35,641 nucleotides of DNA from JBBDQZ01 sp040905705. GTDB taxonomy: Bacteria; Bacteroidota; Rhodothermia; Balneolales; Natronogracilivirgulaceae. Where the stretch lies: the NCBI GenBank assembly GCA_040905705.1, contig JBBDQZ010000035.1, positions 1 to 35,641 on the forward strand, written 5' to 3'. Position 1 is the first letter of the stretch. Each line of letters opens with the position of its first letter. Of the stretch, positions 23,310 to 32,009 are shown one piece after another. The notes under the pieces were generated by a model. The model worked only from the letters and a program-made list of their open reading frames with translations. It made no database searches and was not told the DNA's origin. The translations under genes and the position numbers were made by a program.

Positions 23310-26300
23310 TTGAAGCAATTAGAAGTTCAATTCGGCCCTAATGCAGCCCTGGTAGAAGAACTGTATGATCAATATTTGAATGACCCGGAATCGGTACCCG
23401 AATACTGGCGTTCCTTTTTTGATGAATTGGTTAACGGATCTTCCTCAATAGGTGAAAGTTCCGAGGATAAACCGTCCGCCGCATCAAAGGATAACACCGC
23501 TGATACCAGGGATGATGAAAAAAGATCCGAACGTCACGGAGTCGACAAAAGAAGATATTTAAAAGAGTCTACAAAAAATCGGGTAAAAGTACCGGCTAAA
23601 AAAGAATCGGAAGAAGCTCGTAAGGACGATAAAGATTCCGGACAGACATTCGACGAATCAGCAGTGATTGAAAAACCGCCTTTTGAATATGAACCGATCA
23701 AGGGAGTGGCTGGTAAAATTTCTGCTAACATGGAAAGCAGCCTTGAATTACCCACGGCAACATCTCTTCGGGTAATCCCGGTCAAAATGCTGATGGAAGA
23801 TCGTCGAATCATCAACAGTTATCTTGAGAAACGATTGCAGCCAAAAGCTACCCTAACCCATTTCATTGCCTGGGCCATAGTTCAGGCATTAAGAGAATTC
23901 CCCCAAATCAACAATCATTATATCAATGAAAACGGAAAGCCGGTAAAAGTAATTCCGAGGAATGTTAATCTGGGTATTGCAATTGACCTTCCCAACAAGG
24001 ACGGGTCGCGTAACCTGGTGGTTCCGAATATCAAGTCGGTGGACAAGATGAATTTTCAGGGATTTATTTATGCATTCCATGAGTTAATCGACCGTGCCCG
24101 CCGAAATAAACTGGAATTGGATGATTTTCAAAATACCACGATTACCATCACCAATCCCGGTACTATAGGTACCGTATCATCCCTGCCACGACTGATGAAA
24201 GACCAGGGCGCCATAATCGCTACCGGTGCGATGAACTATCCAGCGGAATTTCAGTCCATGTCACAGGAACTGCTCAGCCATCTGGGTATCAGCCGGGTGA
24301 TGAACGTAACCTGTACATATGATCATCGCATTATTCAGGGCGCCGAATCAGGTGCTTTCCTGGCACGAATACAGGAGTTACTGGCCGGGCCAACGAACTT
24401 TTTCGAATCCATTTTCGAAGAGCTTAATATTCCATATGAGCCTATCCCATTCGGTATCGATCAATATACCGGTTTACTTGATGGCACCGACCATATCGAA
24501 TCTGACAAAAAAGCGGTCGCTGTCAGCCGCCTGATCGACCGATACCGTCGACACGGACATGTCATGGCGGAACTCAACCCTCTCAGATTCGGAACCGGAT
24601 ACAATCCGGAGCTTGATTTCCATTATCACGGCCTGACAATGTGGGATCTCGATCGAAAATTTTATGCTGGTCAGCTCGGCGGCACGGAGCAGGTAACATC
24701 ACTTCGAAACATTATCGATATTCTTCGCAATACCTATTGTGGTCATATAGGTGCGGAGTATACACACATTCTGGATATTGAGGAACGCGAATGGTTGCGG
24801 GATACCATGGAATCCACTATGAACGATCCCGGCCTGAGTAAAGAGGAGAAACGGCAAATTCTTCACAAACTGAATCAGGCAAGTGCCTTCGAAGAATTTC
24901 TGCACAAAAAATATATCGGGCATAAACGCTTCTCACTGGAAGGATCCGATACACTTATTCCCATGCTGGATTATCTGTTGGAAAGAGCAGCCACTTACGA
25001 TGTCTCCGATATCGTTTTGGGGATGGCACACCGTGGCCGGCTCAATGTACTGGTAAATACACTGGGCAAATCCTATAAAAAAGTTTTTGCTGAATTTGAA
25101 GGCAATATCGATCCCGACAGTGCTCAGGGTTCCGGTGATGTGAAATATCACCTCGGAACTACAGCTACCCATAAGGTTAAGAGCAGCAATGAGATAAAGA
25201 TGCTGCTCATGCCAAACCCGAGCCATCTCGAGTCGGTAAATCCAGTAGTCGAAGGGGCTTCACGAGCATTGCAAGACAAATTGGAACAGGGAGATGCCGG
25301 TAAAAAAATCATTCCGGTACTCATCCATGGTGATGCCGCATTTGCCGGGCAGGGAGTTGTTGCCGAGACGTTGAATATGTCACAACTGGATGGATTCACT
25401 ACCGGAGGTACCATTCATCTGATTATCAACAACCAAATCGGGTTCACCACGCTTCCGAAAGACGGCCGTTCCACTGAATACGCCTCTGATCTTGCCAAAA
25501 TGATCCTTGCACCCATTTTCCATGTCAACGGCGATGAACCGGAAGCAGCCATCCAGAGTATTAAAATGTCGCTGGACTATCGGCAGAAGTTCGGAAAAGA
25601 TGTCGTGATCGACCTGATCTGCTATCGGAAACATGGTCACAATGAAGGTGACGAACCAGTATTTACACAACCTGGCCTCTACAAAGAGATTGACCATCAT
25701 CCAAGCGTCCGTGAACGATATACCAATGAGCTGGTTCTTAAAAACGAACTGACCAAAAAAGAAACACAGCAAATTTTTGACGAATTTGATGATTTGCTTG
25801 AAGCGGCATTCAAAGATGCTAAAAAAGCACCCCAAATCAGGGAGTTCACCGATGAACAGCTTAAACGAAAGGACAAAACCCAAAAAGAATGGGCGCAAAA
25901 CCTTCCCGATACACGTTTCAACATTGATAAATTGAAAGAAATAGGTCGCAAGCTGAATACACTGCCCCAGGATTTCGATGCCAATCCCAAGTTACTTCAA
26001 ATCCTTGCGAAACGAAGTGAAGTGGTAGACAAGAATCTGAAAAAAATTGACTGGGGGTTTGCGGAAGCACTGGCTTTTGGCAGTTTGCTGGTTCAGAAAC
26101 AGCCTGTTCGTCTAACCGGACAGGATTCAGAACGGGGGACTTTTTCACATCGTCATTCTGTATTTCACGGTACAGGCAGAAATCAGACTTTTACCCCCTT
26201 AAATAACCTCCAGGAGGAACAAGCCACATTTTATGTTTATAACAGTCTATTGAGTGAATTTGCTGTACTCGGGTTTGAATTCGGATACAGCTGTCTCCGC

Positions 26301-27089
26301 CCGGAAGCGCTGGTACTCTGGGAAGCTCAATTTGGTGATTTCAACAACGAGGCACAGGTTATTATCGATCAATATATTTCATCTAGTGAAGCCAAATGGA
26401 GTCAACCCAATGGAGTTGTATTGCTTTTACCGCACGGATATGAAGGTCAGGGACCCGAACACTCCTCTGCACGTCTTGAACGATTTCTACAGCTGTGCGC
26501 TGAATACAATATGCAGGTTGTCAACTGTACCACCCCCGCACAATACTTTCATATTCTTCGAAGGCAGGCTTTGAGAAAAGACAAAAAACCACTTGTCATC
26601 ATGACCCCCAAAAGCCTGTTGCGTCATCCCAACGTGGTAACAACTATAGAGGAACTTGCAGAGGGGAAGTTTAACGAGCTGATTCCCGAATCTCAAATCA
26701 AAAACAAAAGTGATGTTCGTCGTCTTATATTTTGCTCTGGAAAGCTATACTACGACCTTCTCGAAGAGCGAGAAAATAAAAAGATTAAAGATATTGCGAT
26801 CATCAGATTAGAACAGTTATACCCCTTCCCCGATGATGATATCAGAAAAGTGTTGTTGGCATACAAGAAAACCAAAGACCTTGTCTGGTGTCAGGAAGAA
26901 CCAAAGAATATGGGAGGGTGGCATTTCATTCAGCCACGGTTTCAATCACTGCTTGTAAAGGATCAGATACTGACCTATGCGGGCAGAGTAAGCTCGTCCT
27001 CACCGGCTACCGGTTCCGCACAACTACATGCAGCAGAACAGGAGTTATTGATACGGGAGACACTGGATTTGGACGGGAAGACTAAATAA
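23310..27089 (+). CDS. kgd: Fused 2-oxoglutarate dehydrogenase E1 with succinyltransferase (E2-like) domain
   Basis: 1259-residue TCA-cycle enzyme. Residues 1-42 are the E1 N-terminal helix (YDQYLNDPESVPEYWRSFFDE), 43-140 a charged Lys/Asp/Glu linker, and about 150-375 an acyltransferase domain of E2 type with TYDHRIIQGAESG (His339). From about 415 comes the thiamine-diphosphate E1: AHRGRLNVLVN (His574), GDAAFAGQG (674-682) and NNQIGFTT (Asn707-708) form the cofactor motif, followed by the pyrimidine-binding and C-terminal domains. No lipoyl domain is present. This is the architecture of mycobacterial Kgd and corynebacterial OdhA, which work with a separate lipoylated E2 and Lpd. The start is TTG 23310; an in-frame TAA (23292) lies just upstream. 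It is monocistronic and convergent with folE2. Confidence 0.94.
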   Translation: MKQLEVQFGPNAALVEELYDQYLNDPESVPEYWRSFFDELVNGSSSIGESSEDKPSAASKDNTADTRDDEKRSERHGVDKRRYLKESTKNRVKVPAKKESEEARKDDKDSGQTFDESAVIEKPPFEYEPIKGVAGKISANMESSLELPTATSLRVIPVKMLMEDRRIINSYLEKRLQPKATLTHFIAWAIVQALREFPQINNHYINENGKPVKVIPRNVNLGIAIDLPNKDGSRNLVVPNIKSVDKMNFQGFIYAFHELIDRARRNKLELDDFQNTTITITNPGTIGTVSSLPRLMKDQGAIIATGAMNYPAEFQSMSQELLSHLGISRVMNVTCTYDHRIIQGAESGAFLARIQELLAGPTNFFESIFEELNIPYEPIPFGIDQYTGLLDGTDHIESDKKAVAVSRLIDRYRRHGHVMAELNPLRFGTGYNPELDFHYHGLTMWDLDRKFYAGQLGGTEQVTSLRNIIDILRNTYCGHIGAEYTHILDIEEREWLRDTMESTMNDPGLSKEEKRQILHKLNQASAFEEFLHKKYIGHKRFSLEGSDTLIPMLDYLLERAATYDVSDIVLGMAHRGRLNVLVNTLGKSYKKVFAEFEGNIDPDSAQGSGDVKYHLGTTATHKVKSSNEIKMLLMPNPSHLESVNPVVEGASRALQDKLEQGDAGKKIIPVLIHGDAAFAGQGVVAETLNMSQLDGFTTGGTIHLIINNQIGFTTLPKDGRSTEYASDLAKMILAPIFHVNGDEPEAAIQSIKMSLDYRQKFGKDVVIDLICYRKHGHNEGDEPVFTQPGLYKEIDHHPSVRERYTNELVLKNELTKKETQQIFDEFDDLLEAAFKDAKKAPQIREFTDEQLKRKDKTQKEWAQNLPDTRFNIDKLKEIGRKLNTLPQDFDANPKLLQILAKRSEVVDKNLKKIDWGFAEALAFGSLLVQKQPVRLTGQDSERGTFSHRHSVFHGTGRNQTFTPLNNLQEEQATFYVYNSLLSEFAVLGFEFGYSCLRPEALVLWEAQFGDFNNEAQVIIDQYISSSEAKWSQPNGVVLLLPHGYEGQGPEHSSARLERFLQLCAEYNMQVVNCTTPAQYFHILRRQALRKDKKPLVIMTPKSLLRHPNVVTTIEELAEGKFNELIPESQIKNKSDVRRLIFCSGKLYYDLLEERENKKIKDIAIIRLEQLYPFPDDDIRKVLLAYKKTKDLVWCQEEPKNMGGWHFIQPRFQSLLVKDQILTYAGRVSSSSPATGSAQLHAAEQELLIRETLDLDGKTK

Positions 27090-27194
27090 CACGGAGCCTT
27101 ACGGAACCATTTATAAATTGTGGCCATCCATTTGTGCTCAATTTCCTGTGAGAATCTTCTTGAAGGACGATAAGCCTTGTTAAAGCAACCGTGT

Positions 27195-28094
27195 CTACCG
27201 CAAACCTCCAGGTACACCCTTGCAAATCCTGCTTACAGCGTCGTGGCTATGCAGGCTTTCCAAATGGGAACACCGGACGACAAAATCGCGGATACCCTCA
27301 TGCCTGTTCAGCTGATCGTATATCAGCCGGGCGGCGTCTTCCACAAACTTCTGGTAAGCCCCGTTTAGTTCCGCAAATGCTTGTTCATCTTCTCGCTTGA
27401 CAATTACCTGGGTTTCCGTCACCAGTGCCTTGCGCACCAAATCAATAAGCTGTTCGGGATACAGATAATCAATACACTCGACCGTTATACGGGCAAGACT
27501 TCGCTGGCTATGTGAGATTGCTGCAACATCGCGGGTTTCTCGTGCATGTTCCGCAAGTTCGAATGAGCAGGGGCAGGCACTGCTATATTCAAAATCAAGA
27601 TGCATAAATTTGCGTATCTCTCCTTTCTCATTCATATGCCCTTCAAAATAGACCGTATAATACTGATATCCACTGAGATCGGAACGAAGGCTTTTCTGCA
27701 TCACAGGGAAATTTACTTTCAACCTCAGAAAACTTTCCCTGCTCTTCAGGTTATCCTTGTACGCTCTTAATATGTATTCCAACACTTCCTGGGAGATCAC
27801 TTCATCTTTAAACTCATAAAATGTGCGAATGATCCGACTCATATTGATGCCCTTCTTACCTGCATCAAGGCTGACAAATCCATCAACGGATGTCTCCAGA
27901 GTCAAGATTTCGCCAACACGGTTGGAATACTTAAGTGGCAGACGAAAATCGGAAATACCTACCTGCTGAATAGGTACGTCGGCACCTTCGATCAGAGATG
28001 CCGGACCATTTTGCAAATCCGGCAAACTGCTCATATAGGAATCCGACGTAGTGAAAGTAGGATCGTAAAATCGTTTAAGATTGGTTGATATCAT
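27195..28094 (-). CDS. folE2: GTP cyclohydrolase I, FolE2 type
   Basis: 299-residue type IB GTP cyclohydrolase, converting GTP to 7,8-dihydroneopterin triphosphate, the first pterin step for folate, queuosine or biopterin. Family features are QQVGISDFRLPLKY, the central SRIIRTFYEFKDE and the active-site segment SSACPCSFELAEHAR with Cys174 and Cys176. FolE2 is unrelated in sequence to zinc-dependent FolE; in some bacteria it is a zinc-sparing enzyme under Zur control. It lies 25 nt after the PTPS-family gene, so the two form an operon for consecutive pterin steps. It may be the only GTP cyclohydrolase or a backup; the window cannot show this. Confidence 0.92.
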   Translation of the reverse strand: MISTNLKRFYDPTFTTSDSYMSSLPDLQNGPASLIEGADVPIQQVGISDFRLPLKYSNRVGEILTLETSVDGFVSLDAGKKGINMSRIIRTFYEFKDEVISQEVLEYILRAYKDNLKSRESFLRLKVNFPVMQKSLRSDLSGYQYYTVYFEGHMNEKGEIRKFMHLDFEYSSACPCSFELAEHARETRDVAAISHSQRSLARITVECIDYLYPEQLIDLVRKALVTETQVIVKREDEQAFAELNGAYQKFVEDAARLIYDQLNRHEGIRDFVVRCSHLESLHSHDAVSRICKGVPGGLR

Positions 28095-28119
28095 ATATTC
28101 CTAAGATAGGATCACCATA

Positions 28120-28539
28120 TTAAGTTTCACGATATTCGGCGAAATTTCGTTCGGTTTCATAAAGTTTCACCGAATAAAGCGAACCTTGATTACAGATTTT
28201 TTTAATCTCCTGTTTTATTTCAAAATAAAAGGATTTTGCCAGATTTTCAGTAGAAGGAATCAGTCCGTTCAAAAAATCCACATCCAGATTGAGGTTTTTA
28301 TGATCACATTTCGATATAATTCGATCGTGGATCACTTTTTTCAGTTTTCCCAGGTCAACAACATAACCGGTCTCAGGGTCAGGTTCGCCGGAAACCGTTA
28401 CTTCCATGACATAGTTGTGCCCATGCCAATTCGGATGATTGCACAAACCGAAATTATCCTGATTCCATTCATCGCTTTTTTCCGGATTATGGAGCCGATG
28501 TGCTGCCGTAAAATGAACTTTTTTTGTAACGTAAACCAC
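28120..28539 (-). CDS. 6-pyruvoyltetrahydropterin synthase / QueD family protein
   Basis: 139-residue T-fold enzyme acting on dihydroneopterin triphosphate. The zinc ligands are His14 (in TAAHRLH), His39 and His41. The catalytic cysteine lies in CNHPNWHGH (Cys33), spacing C-x5-HGH as in the biopterin-type PTPS, rather than the C-x3-HGH of typical QueD. CDHKNLN and the C-terminal LYETERNFAEY complete the family pattern. It could make 6-pyruvoyltetrahydropterin, or be QueD for queuosine; the spacing favours the former but does not prove it. The start is GTG at 28539. It is coupled with FolE2, which supplies the substrate. Confidence 0.85.
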   Translation of the reverse strand: MVYVTKKVHFTAAHRLHNPEKSDEWNQDNFGLCNHPNWHGHNYVMEVTVSGEPDPETGYVVDLGKLKKVIHDRIISKCDHKNLNLDVDFLNGLIPSTENLAKSFYFEIKQEIKKICNQGSLYSVKLYETERNFAEYRET

Positions 28540-28622
28540 TATTCAGGACCAAAATCCAAATTGATATCCGGGTAATTCAACAACAAACTTTTCCCAACGG
28601 TTCCATAACTATAAGGCCATCC

Positions 28623-28664
28623 AACCTATATCCAACGTAACAGGGAGTTCCGTGCGTATAGGTT
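28623..28664 (-). other. Inverted repeat between thiL and the PTPS gene
   Basis: AACCTATA (28623-28630) and TATAGGTT (28657-28664) form an 8-bp stem with a 26-nt loop in the 158-nt gap. On the minus strand it lies after the thiL stop and about 85 nt before the PTPS start. It could be a thiL 3' structure or a leader element. It does not match preQ1 or tetrahydrofolate riboswitch patterns that I know. Confidence 0.3.
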
Positions 28665-28697
28665 CATAAGTATAAACAAAATTAAAGACGGGTTTAC

Positions 28698-29723
28698 TTA
28701 TTCGTTGAAAGTCACGACATCTCCCTCTGCAGACTGCATTTCAATGATACCCTGTTTGTCGGTGACCCGTCCGATTACAGCAAAATTCTGGAGCTTCCCG
28801 GCCAGTCGCTCTGTCTCTTTTTCTCCGAGAGTGAACACCAGTTCAAAATCCTCACCACCGTACAGTGCATATTTATCAACATCTTCTTCCATTTCGTCGG
28901 CAACATTACGGGTCTGTAAATCCACGGGGAGTGCTGCTTGATAGATATAGGCTCCCTTCCCCGAACTCACAACCAGCCGTTTCAGATCATGAAGCAAACC
29001 CTGGCTCACATCGGTCATGGAAGAGGGTTTTACACTGAATTTTCGTAATGATTCAACAACATCTTTTCGGGCTACCGGCACAAGCTGACGTTGTACAACA
29101 TATTCCCAGTCTGTTAAATCAGGTTGCATAACCGGATCATCCGCCTCTTCCCAGTGACGTTTTTCCCGAAGGAGTATTTTAAGGCCGGCCAGAGCGCTGC
29201 CAAGGTCTCCGGTAACGCAGATCGCCTGGCCATTTTTTGCGCCCTCATTGTAAATGATCTGATCTTTTTCAACATCACCATAGACAGTTACAGAAATGAC
29301 CAAAGCGTTATGTGACCCGGTCACATCCCCTCCGGCAAGCTGGCACTCATAGTCGAAACATGCCATACCTATACCCTTGTAGAGTTCATCAATCATTTCA
29401 ACCGTCACCCGGTTGGGTACACCCAAATTAACCAAAACAACACCGGGCTTACCGTTCATCGCATATATATCACTCACTGCTGCGGAGATAACCTTCGCAC
29501 CAACCTGATGAAGAGGCATAAAAGTCAAATCGAATTCGACTCCTTCGATGAATGTTTCACTCGATAAAAGGCTGAAACCGGAGTCCGTACTACTTATTAC
29601 AGCAGCATCATCTCCAATACCTTTCATGACCTTGTCAGACCGGTACATCGAGTATTTCGATATGCGTCGAATCAACCCGGCTCTTCCGATTTCTGACACT
29701 GCAGTTGCTTTGGGCCGGGTCAT
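28698..29723 (-). CDS. thiL: Thiamine-monophosphate kinase
   Basis: 341-residue enzyme that phosphorylates thiamine monophosphate to thiamine diphosphate, the cofactor used by the 2-oxoglutarate dehydrogenase encoded nearby. Motifs are GIGDDAAVI (about 36-44), SETFIEGVEFDLTF, the VSDIYAMNGKPG segment, LAGGDVTGS, VTGDLGSALAGL and the late YGGEDFELVFT. Length is normal. Its ATG overlaps the stop of the second ExbD gene (TAATG), so it is translated from the end of the exbB-exbD operon, an unexpected partner. No TPP riboswitch is seen. Confidence 0.94.
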   Translation of the reverse strand: MTRPKATAVSEIGRAGLIRRISKYSMYRSDKVMKGIGDDAAVISSTDSGFSLLSSETFIEGVEFDLTFMPLHQVGAKVISAAVSDIYAMNGKPGVVLVNLGVPNRVTVEMIDELYKGIGMACFDYECQLAGGDVTGSHNALVISVTVYGDVEKDQIIYNEGAKNGQAICVTGDLGSALAGLKILLREKRHWEEADDPVMQPDLTDWEYVVQRQLVPVARKDVVESLRKFSVKPSSMTDVSQGLLHDLKRLVVSSGKGAYIYQAALPVDLQTRNVADEMEEDVDKYALYGGEDFELVFTLGEKETERLAGKLQNFAVIGRVTDKQGIIEMQSAEGDVVTFNE

Positions 29724-30184
29724 TACAAGGGTGTAGTCCCGTCTTCACGCAAGGTCGAGTAGTTGATACGGAGGGTTCCCGCCTCGCGTAATTCCTCTTG
29801 CACATCACTGACCATACCCATTTCAGACTCATAGTCCACACGCAGTGAAACGATCAGTCGTGGCTCTTCAACCAGTTTATCGTACATTAGCCGGCGGATC
29901 GCAGGGATATCATCAATGAGCGCATCATCAATTTGAACACGTGTCACTCCAAATTGACCGTCACCAAGTCTTTCCGGGCCAATATAGATATAGCTGACCA
30001 ATCGCTTCTGCTCAATTTTCTCTATATTTTCCGCCCGTGTAAATTCTACTCTGACTTGCAGTTCCACTTCCCGTAATACGGTTACCACCATGAAAAAGAT
30101 AAGCAACATAAAGATGATGTCCGGCATGGCGGCCGTTGGAACCTGTTGCTTGGTATTTGCTTGTTTCTTTTGAAATTTAGACAT
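29723..30184 (-). CDS. ExbD/TolR biopolymer transport protein, second copy
   Basis: 153-residue single-span inner-membrane protein with a periplasmic C-terminal domain. The N-terminal TAAMPDIIFMLLIFFMVV (17-34) carries the proton-relay Asp22. It works with an ExbB-type ring to turn proton flow into force on TonB or Tol systems. I start at ATG 30184 (MSKFQKKQ): a longer frame from 30262 would overlap the first ExbD gene by 62 nt and add a non-family N-terminus. It follows the first ExbD by 16 nt, and its stop codon overlaps the thiL start. The two ExbD copies differ clearly, suggesting a hetero-oligomer. Confidence 0.9.
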   Translation of the reverse strand: MSKFQKKQANTKQQVPTAAMPDIIFMLLIFFMVVTVLREVELQVRVEFTRAENIEKIEQKRLVSYIYIGPERLGDGQFGVTRVQIDDALIDDIPAIRRLMYDKLVEEPRLIVSLRVDYESEMGMVSDVQEELREAGTLRINYSTLREDGTTPL

Positions 30185-30200
30185 AGAAAGATCGTAAGTT

Positions 30201-30758
30201 TCAGGATCCCGGATCAGGCTCTGCCAGGGATATATTCTGGGGATACATCTCGCGTATAACATTATCCTGCCGGTCTACCCGATTGCTGTATTCCCGATAA
30301 TTGATACCGAACTCTCGTTGTGATGCTTCATCCCGCAACTGCCTGTAGGCACCGATCACCTCATCCAGCATATCGATATAAATCTCATACCGGGTTTGCC
30401 GATCTGTTTTAATGGATACTATGGCTTGTTGAGGAGATTCGGAGAGGTTGGGATCCTGTGCCCGATTAACATTATCCACAAAATCCATGACCAGCTGTCG
30501 TACATTTTGCAAATTAGCCGGCTCCTCATTGATCAGGATCAATCCCTGGGCATTAACCAGGATATTCATAAGGTTGCGTTCCCGGATAGGAGGGGGCTCC
30601 TGATCCGGATCCGGGGGGGGAGGCAACTGCATACCGATACCGGTATCCACATCAATAGTCGTAACAACAAGGAAGAAAATCAGAAGCAAAAATGCGATAT
30701 CTGCCATTCCTGCCTGAGGAACTTCCGCAACTTCTCGTTTCCGTTTATTTAGATGCAT
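30201..30758 (-). CDS. ExbD/TolR biopolymer transport protein, first copy
   Basis: 185-residue ExbD-family protein: a basic cytosolic tail (MHLNKRKREV), one transmembrane helix with Asp20 in QAGMADIAFLLLIFFLVV, a proline-rich linker (LPPPPDPDQEPPP, about 45-57) and a periplasmic domain with an extra C-terminal region. The proline-rich stretch could span periplasm or peptidoglycan. It lies 10 nt after the 89-residue membrane protein and 16 nt before the second ExbD, on the same transcript as ExbB. Confidence 0.92.
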   Translation of the reverse strand: MHLNKRKREVAEVPQAGMADIAFLLLIFFLVVTTIDVDTGIGMQLPPPPDPDQEPPPIRERNLMNILVNAQGLILINEEPANLQNVRQLVMDFVDNVNRAQDPNLSESPQQAIVSIKTDRQTRYEIYIDMLDEVIGAYRQLRDEASQREFGINYREYSNRVDRQDNVIREMYPQNISLAEPDPGS

Positions 30759-30768
30759 ATCTGAAATT

Positions 30769-31038
30769 TCAGAATTTTAAAGTGGTACGAATGCCTGTAA
30801 TTATTAGCATGACGGCCAATAGTCCCATGGTCAGCAACATGGTAAGAATTGCAGCCTCGGTAAAGATTCCCATAATCAGATAAGTGATAGCAAAAATCAA
30901 AACCGGGACCAAATATATGGCAATTTTTATCAGTTCCTGTTTACCTTGAATAATATTTTTGATACCGAAACCTACCATGGACAACAGCCCGATGCCCACC
31001 AACGTCAGCATTACTCCGATTGCAATAGGTACATACAT
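30769..31038 (-). CDS. Small three-helix membrane protein in the ExbB-ExbD operon
   Basis: 89-residue, highly hydrophobic protein with about three membrane helices (near residues 3-28, 39-58 and 61-84) and a short charged loop (GKQELIK). I do not recognise a family. It sits between exbB (27 nt gap) and the first exbD (10 nt gap) and must be cotranscribed, so it is probably an accessory subunit or assembly factor of this energy-transducing complex (inference from position). The compact spacing and a clean ATG at 31038 argue that it is a real gene. Confidence 0.7.
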   Translation of the reverse strand: MYVPIAIGVMLTLVGIGLLSMVGFGIKNIIQGKQELIKIAIYLVPVLIFAITYLIMGIFTEAAILTMLLTMGLLAVMLIITGIRTTLKF

Positions 31039-31065
31039 AGTGTGTAATCTGTTGAAGGTACAAGG

Positions 31066-31821
31066 TTATGATGCCGACTCTTCTTCGGAAGAATCCTCAC
31101 CTTTTTTTGTATTACGTTCGGCACGTTCTGCTTCAGTGATAATAGGCTTGCCTTGCTGCAGCAATGCGATGGAGTCTACCAGTACAATGGAACTTTCTTC
31201 CATATCTACAACCAGTCGGTCAATTTTTGACACACAATAGTTATAGCCCACCTGCAATATAATACCAGAAATCAGTCCGGCGGCAGTAGTTAAAAGGGCC
31301 ACCTTGATACCACCGGCAACAAGACTGGGAGAAATATCACCAGCTGCCTCAATAGCATCAAAAGCCTGAATCATACCAATAACCGTTCCGGTAAAACCGA
31401 GCATGGGAGCAACAGCAATAAAGAGAGATAACCATACCAGCCCCCTTTCAAGAAAACTCATTTCAATGGATCCATATGACTGTATTGCTTTTTCCGCAGC
31501 ATCAATACCTTCATCAGCACGAAGCAACCCGGCTTGAAATACAGATGCAACAGGCCCTCTGGTAGATGAGCACAGTTCTTCTGCAGATTGAATTCCTTCA
31601 TCCTGTAAAATCTCTTTTACGTTAAGGATAAAGTTTCGGGTATTGATATCAGCTCTGTTGAGTGTGATCAAACGCTCAAGAAAAATGGCCAGACCGAGTA
31701 TAAGAGCAATAAGCACCGGCCACATAAAAGCGCCACCTTCATTGAAATACCCGACAAGCATGTTGAATAAACCTTCTTCCAAGGCTCCCTGGAAGAGCAG
31801 TGCACTAAACGAGAGGGTCAT
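31066..31821 (-). CDS. MotA/TolQ/ExbB proton channel protein
   Basis: 251-residue inner-membrane protein of the ExbB/TolQ family. The first helix (about 25-48, FMWPVLIALILGLAIFLERL) leads to a long cytosolic part. Two helices follow, with APMLGFTGTVIGMIQAFDAI and GGIKVALLTTAAGLISGII, the family channel signature. The C-terminus is a charged tail (about 225-251). It pairs with the downstream ExbD proteins to use the proton gradient, probably for TonB receptors or Tol-like envelope work. It is the first gene of a five-gene unit and has a near-perfect promoter 67-95 nt upstream. Confidence 0.93.
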   Translation of the reverse strand: MTLSFSALLFQGALEEGLFNMLVGYFNEGGAFMWPVLIALILGLAIFLERLITLNRADINTRNFILNVKEILQDEGIQSAEELCSSTRGPVASVFQAGLLRADEGIDAAEKAIQSYGSIEMSFLERGLVWLSLFIAVAPMLGFTGTVIGMIQAFDAIEAAGDISPSLVAGGIKVALLTTAAGLISGIILQVGYNYCVSKIDRLVVDMEESSIVLVDSIALLQQGKPIITEAERAERNTKKGEDSSEEESAS

Positions 31822-31887
31822 ACGATTCTCCGATTATTATCTAAAGTTGTAATTCCAATAATGACAATTCAATTTACGATTAGGATG

Positions 31888-31916
31888 ATTATAGACTATT
31901 TTGAGTAAAATGTCAA
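31888..31916 (-). promoter_or_regulatory. Perfect consensus sigma-70 promoter of the exbB operon
   Basis: On the minus strand TTGACA (31916-31911) and TATAAT (31893-31888) are separated by exactly 17 nt: 12 of 12 consensus bases with ideal spacing. The predicted start of transcription is near 31881, about 60 nt before the exbB ATG (31821). This is strong evidence by sequence alone, and it also indicates what the housekeeping sigma factor of this organism recognises. Confidence 0.8.
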
Positions 31917-32009
31917 AAATTTGAAGCCCACATGTAACATTCCATTTGTATATATAGTATTCATTTGATCGTTTTTCTGCCAGATAGCCCATCATTGGTC
32001 AATTATCAA

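Noticed and set aside
28540..28697. preQ1 or tetrahydrofolate riboswitch before the PTPS-FolE2 operon
   Set aside because: The 8-bp inverted repeat does not fit either consensus, and no conserved core motif was found.
30185..30262. Longer N-terminus for the second ExbD (start at 30262)
   Set aside because: It would overlap the first ExbD gene by 62 nt and add residues unlike any ExbD; ATG 30184 gives the family N-terminus.
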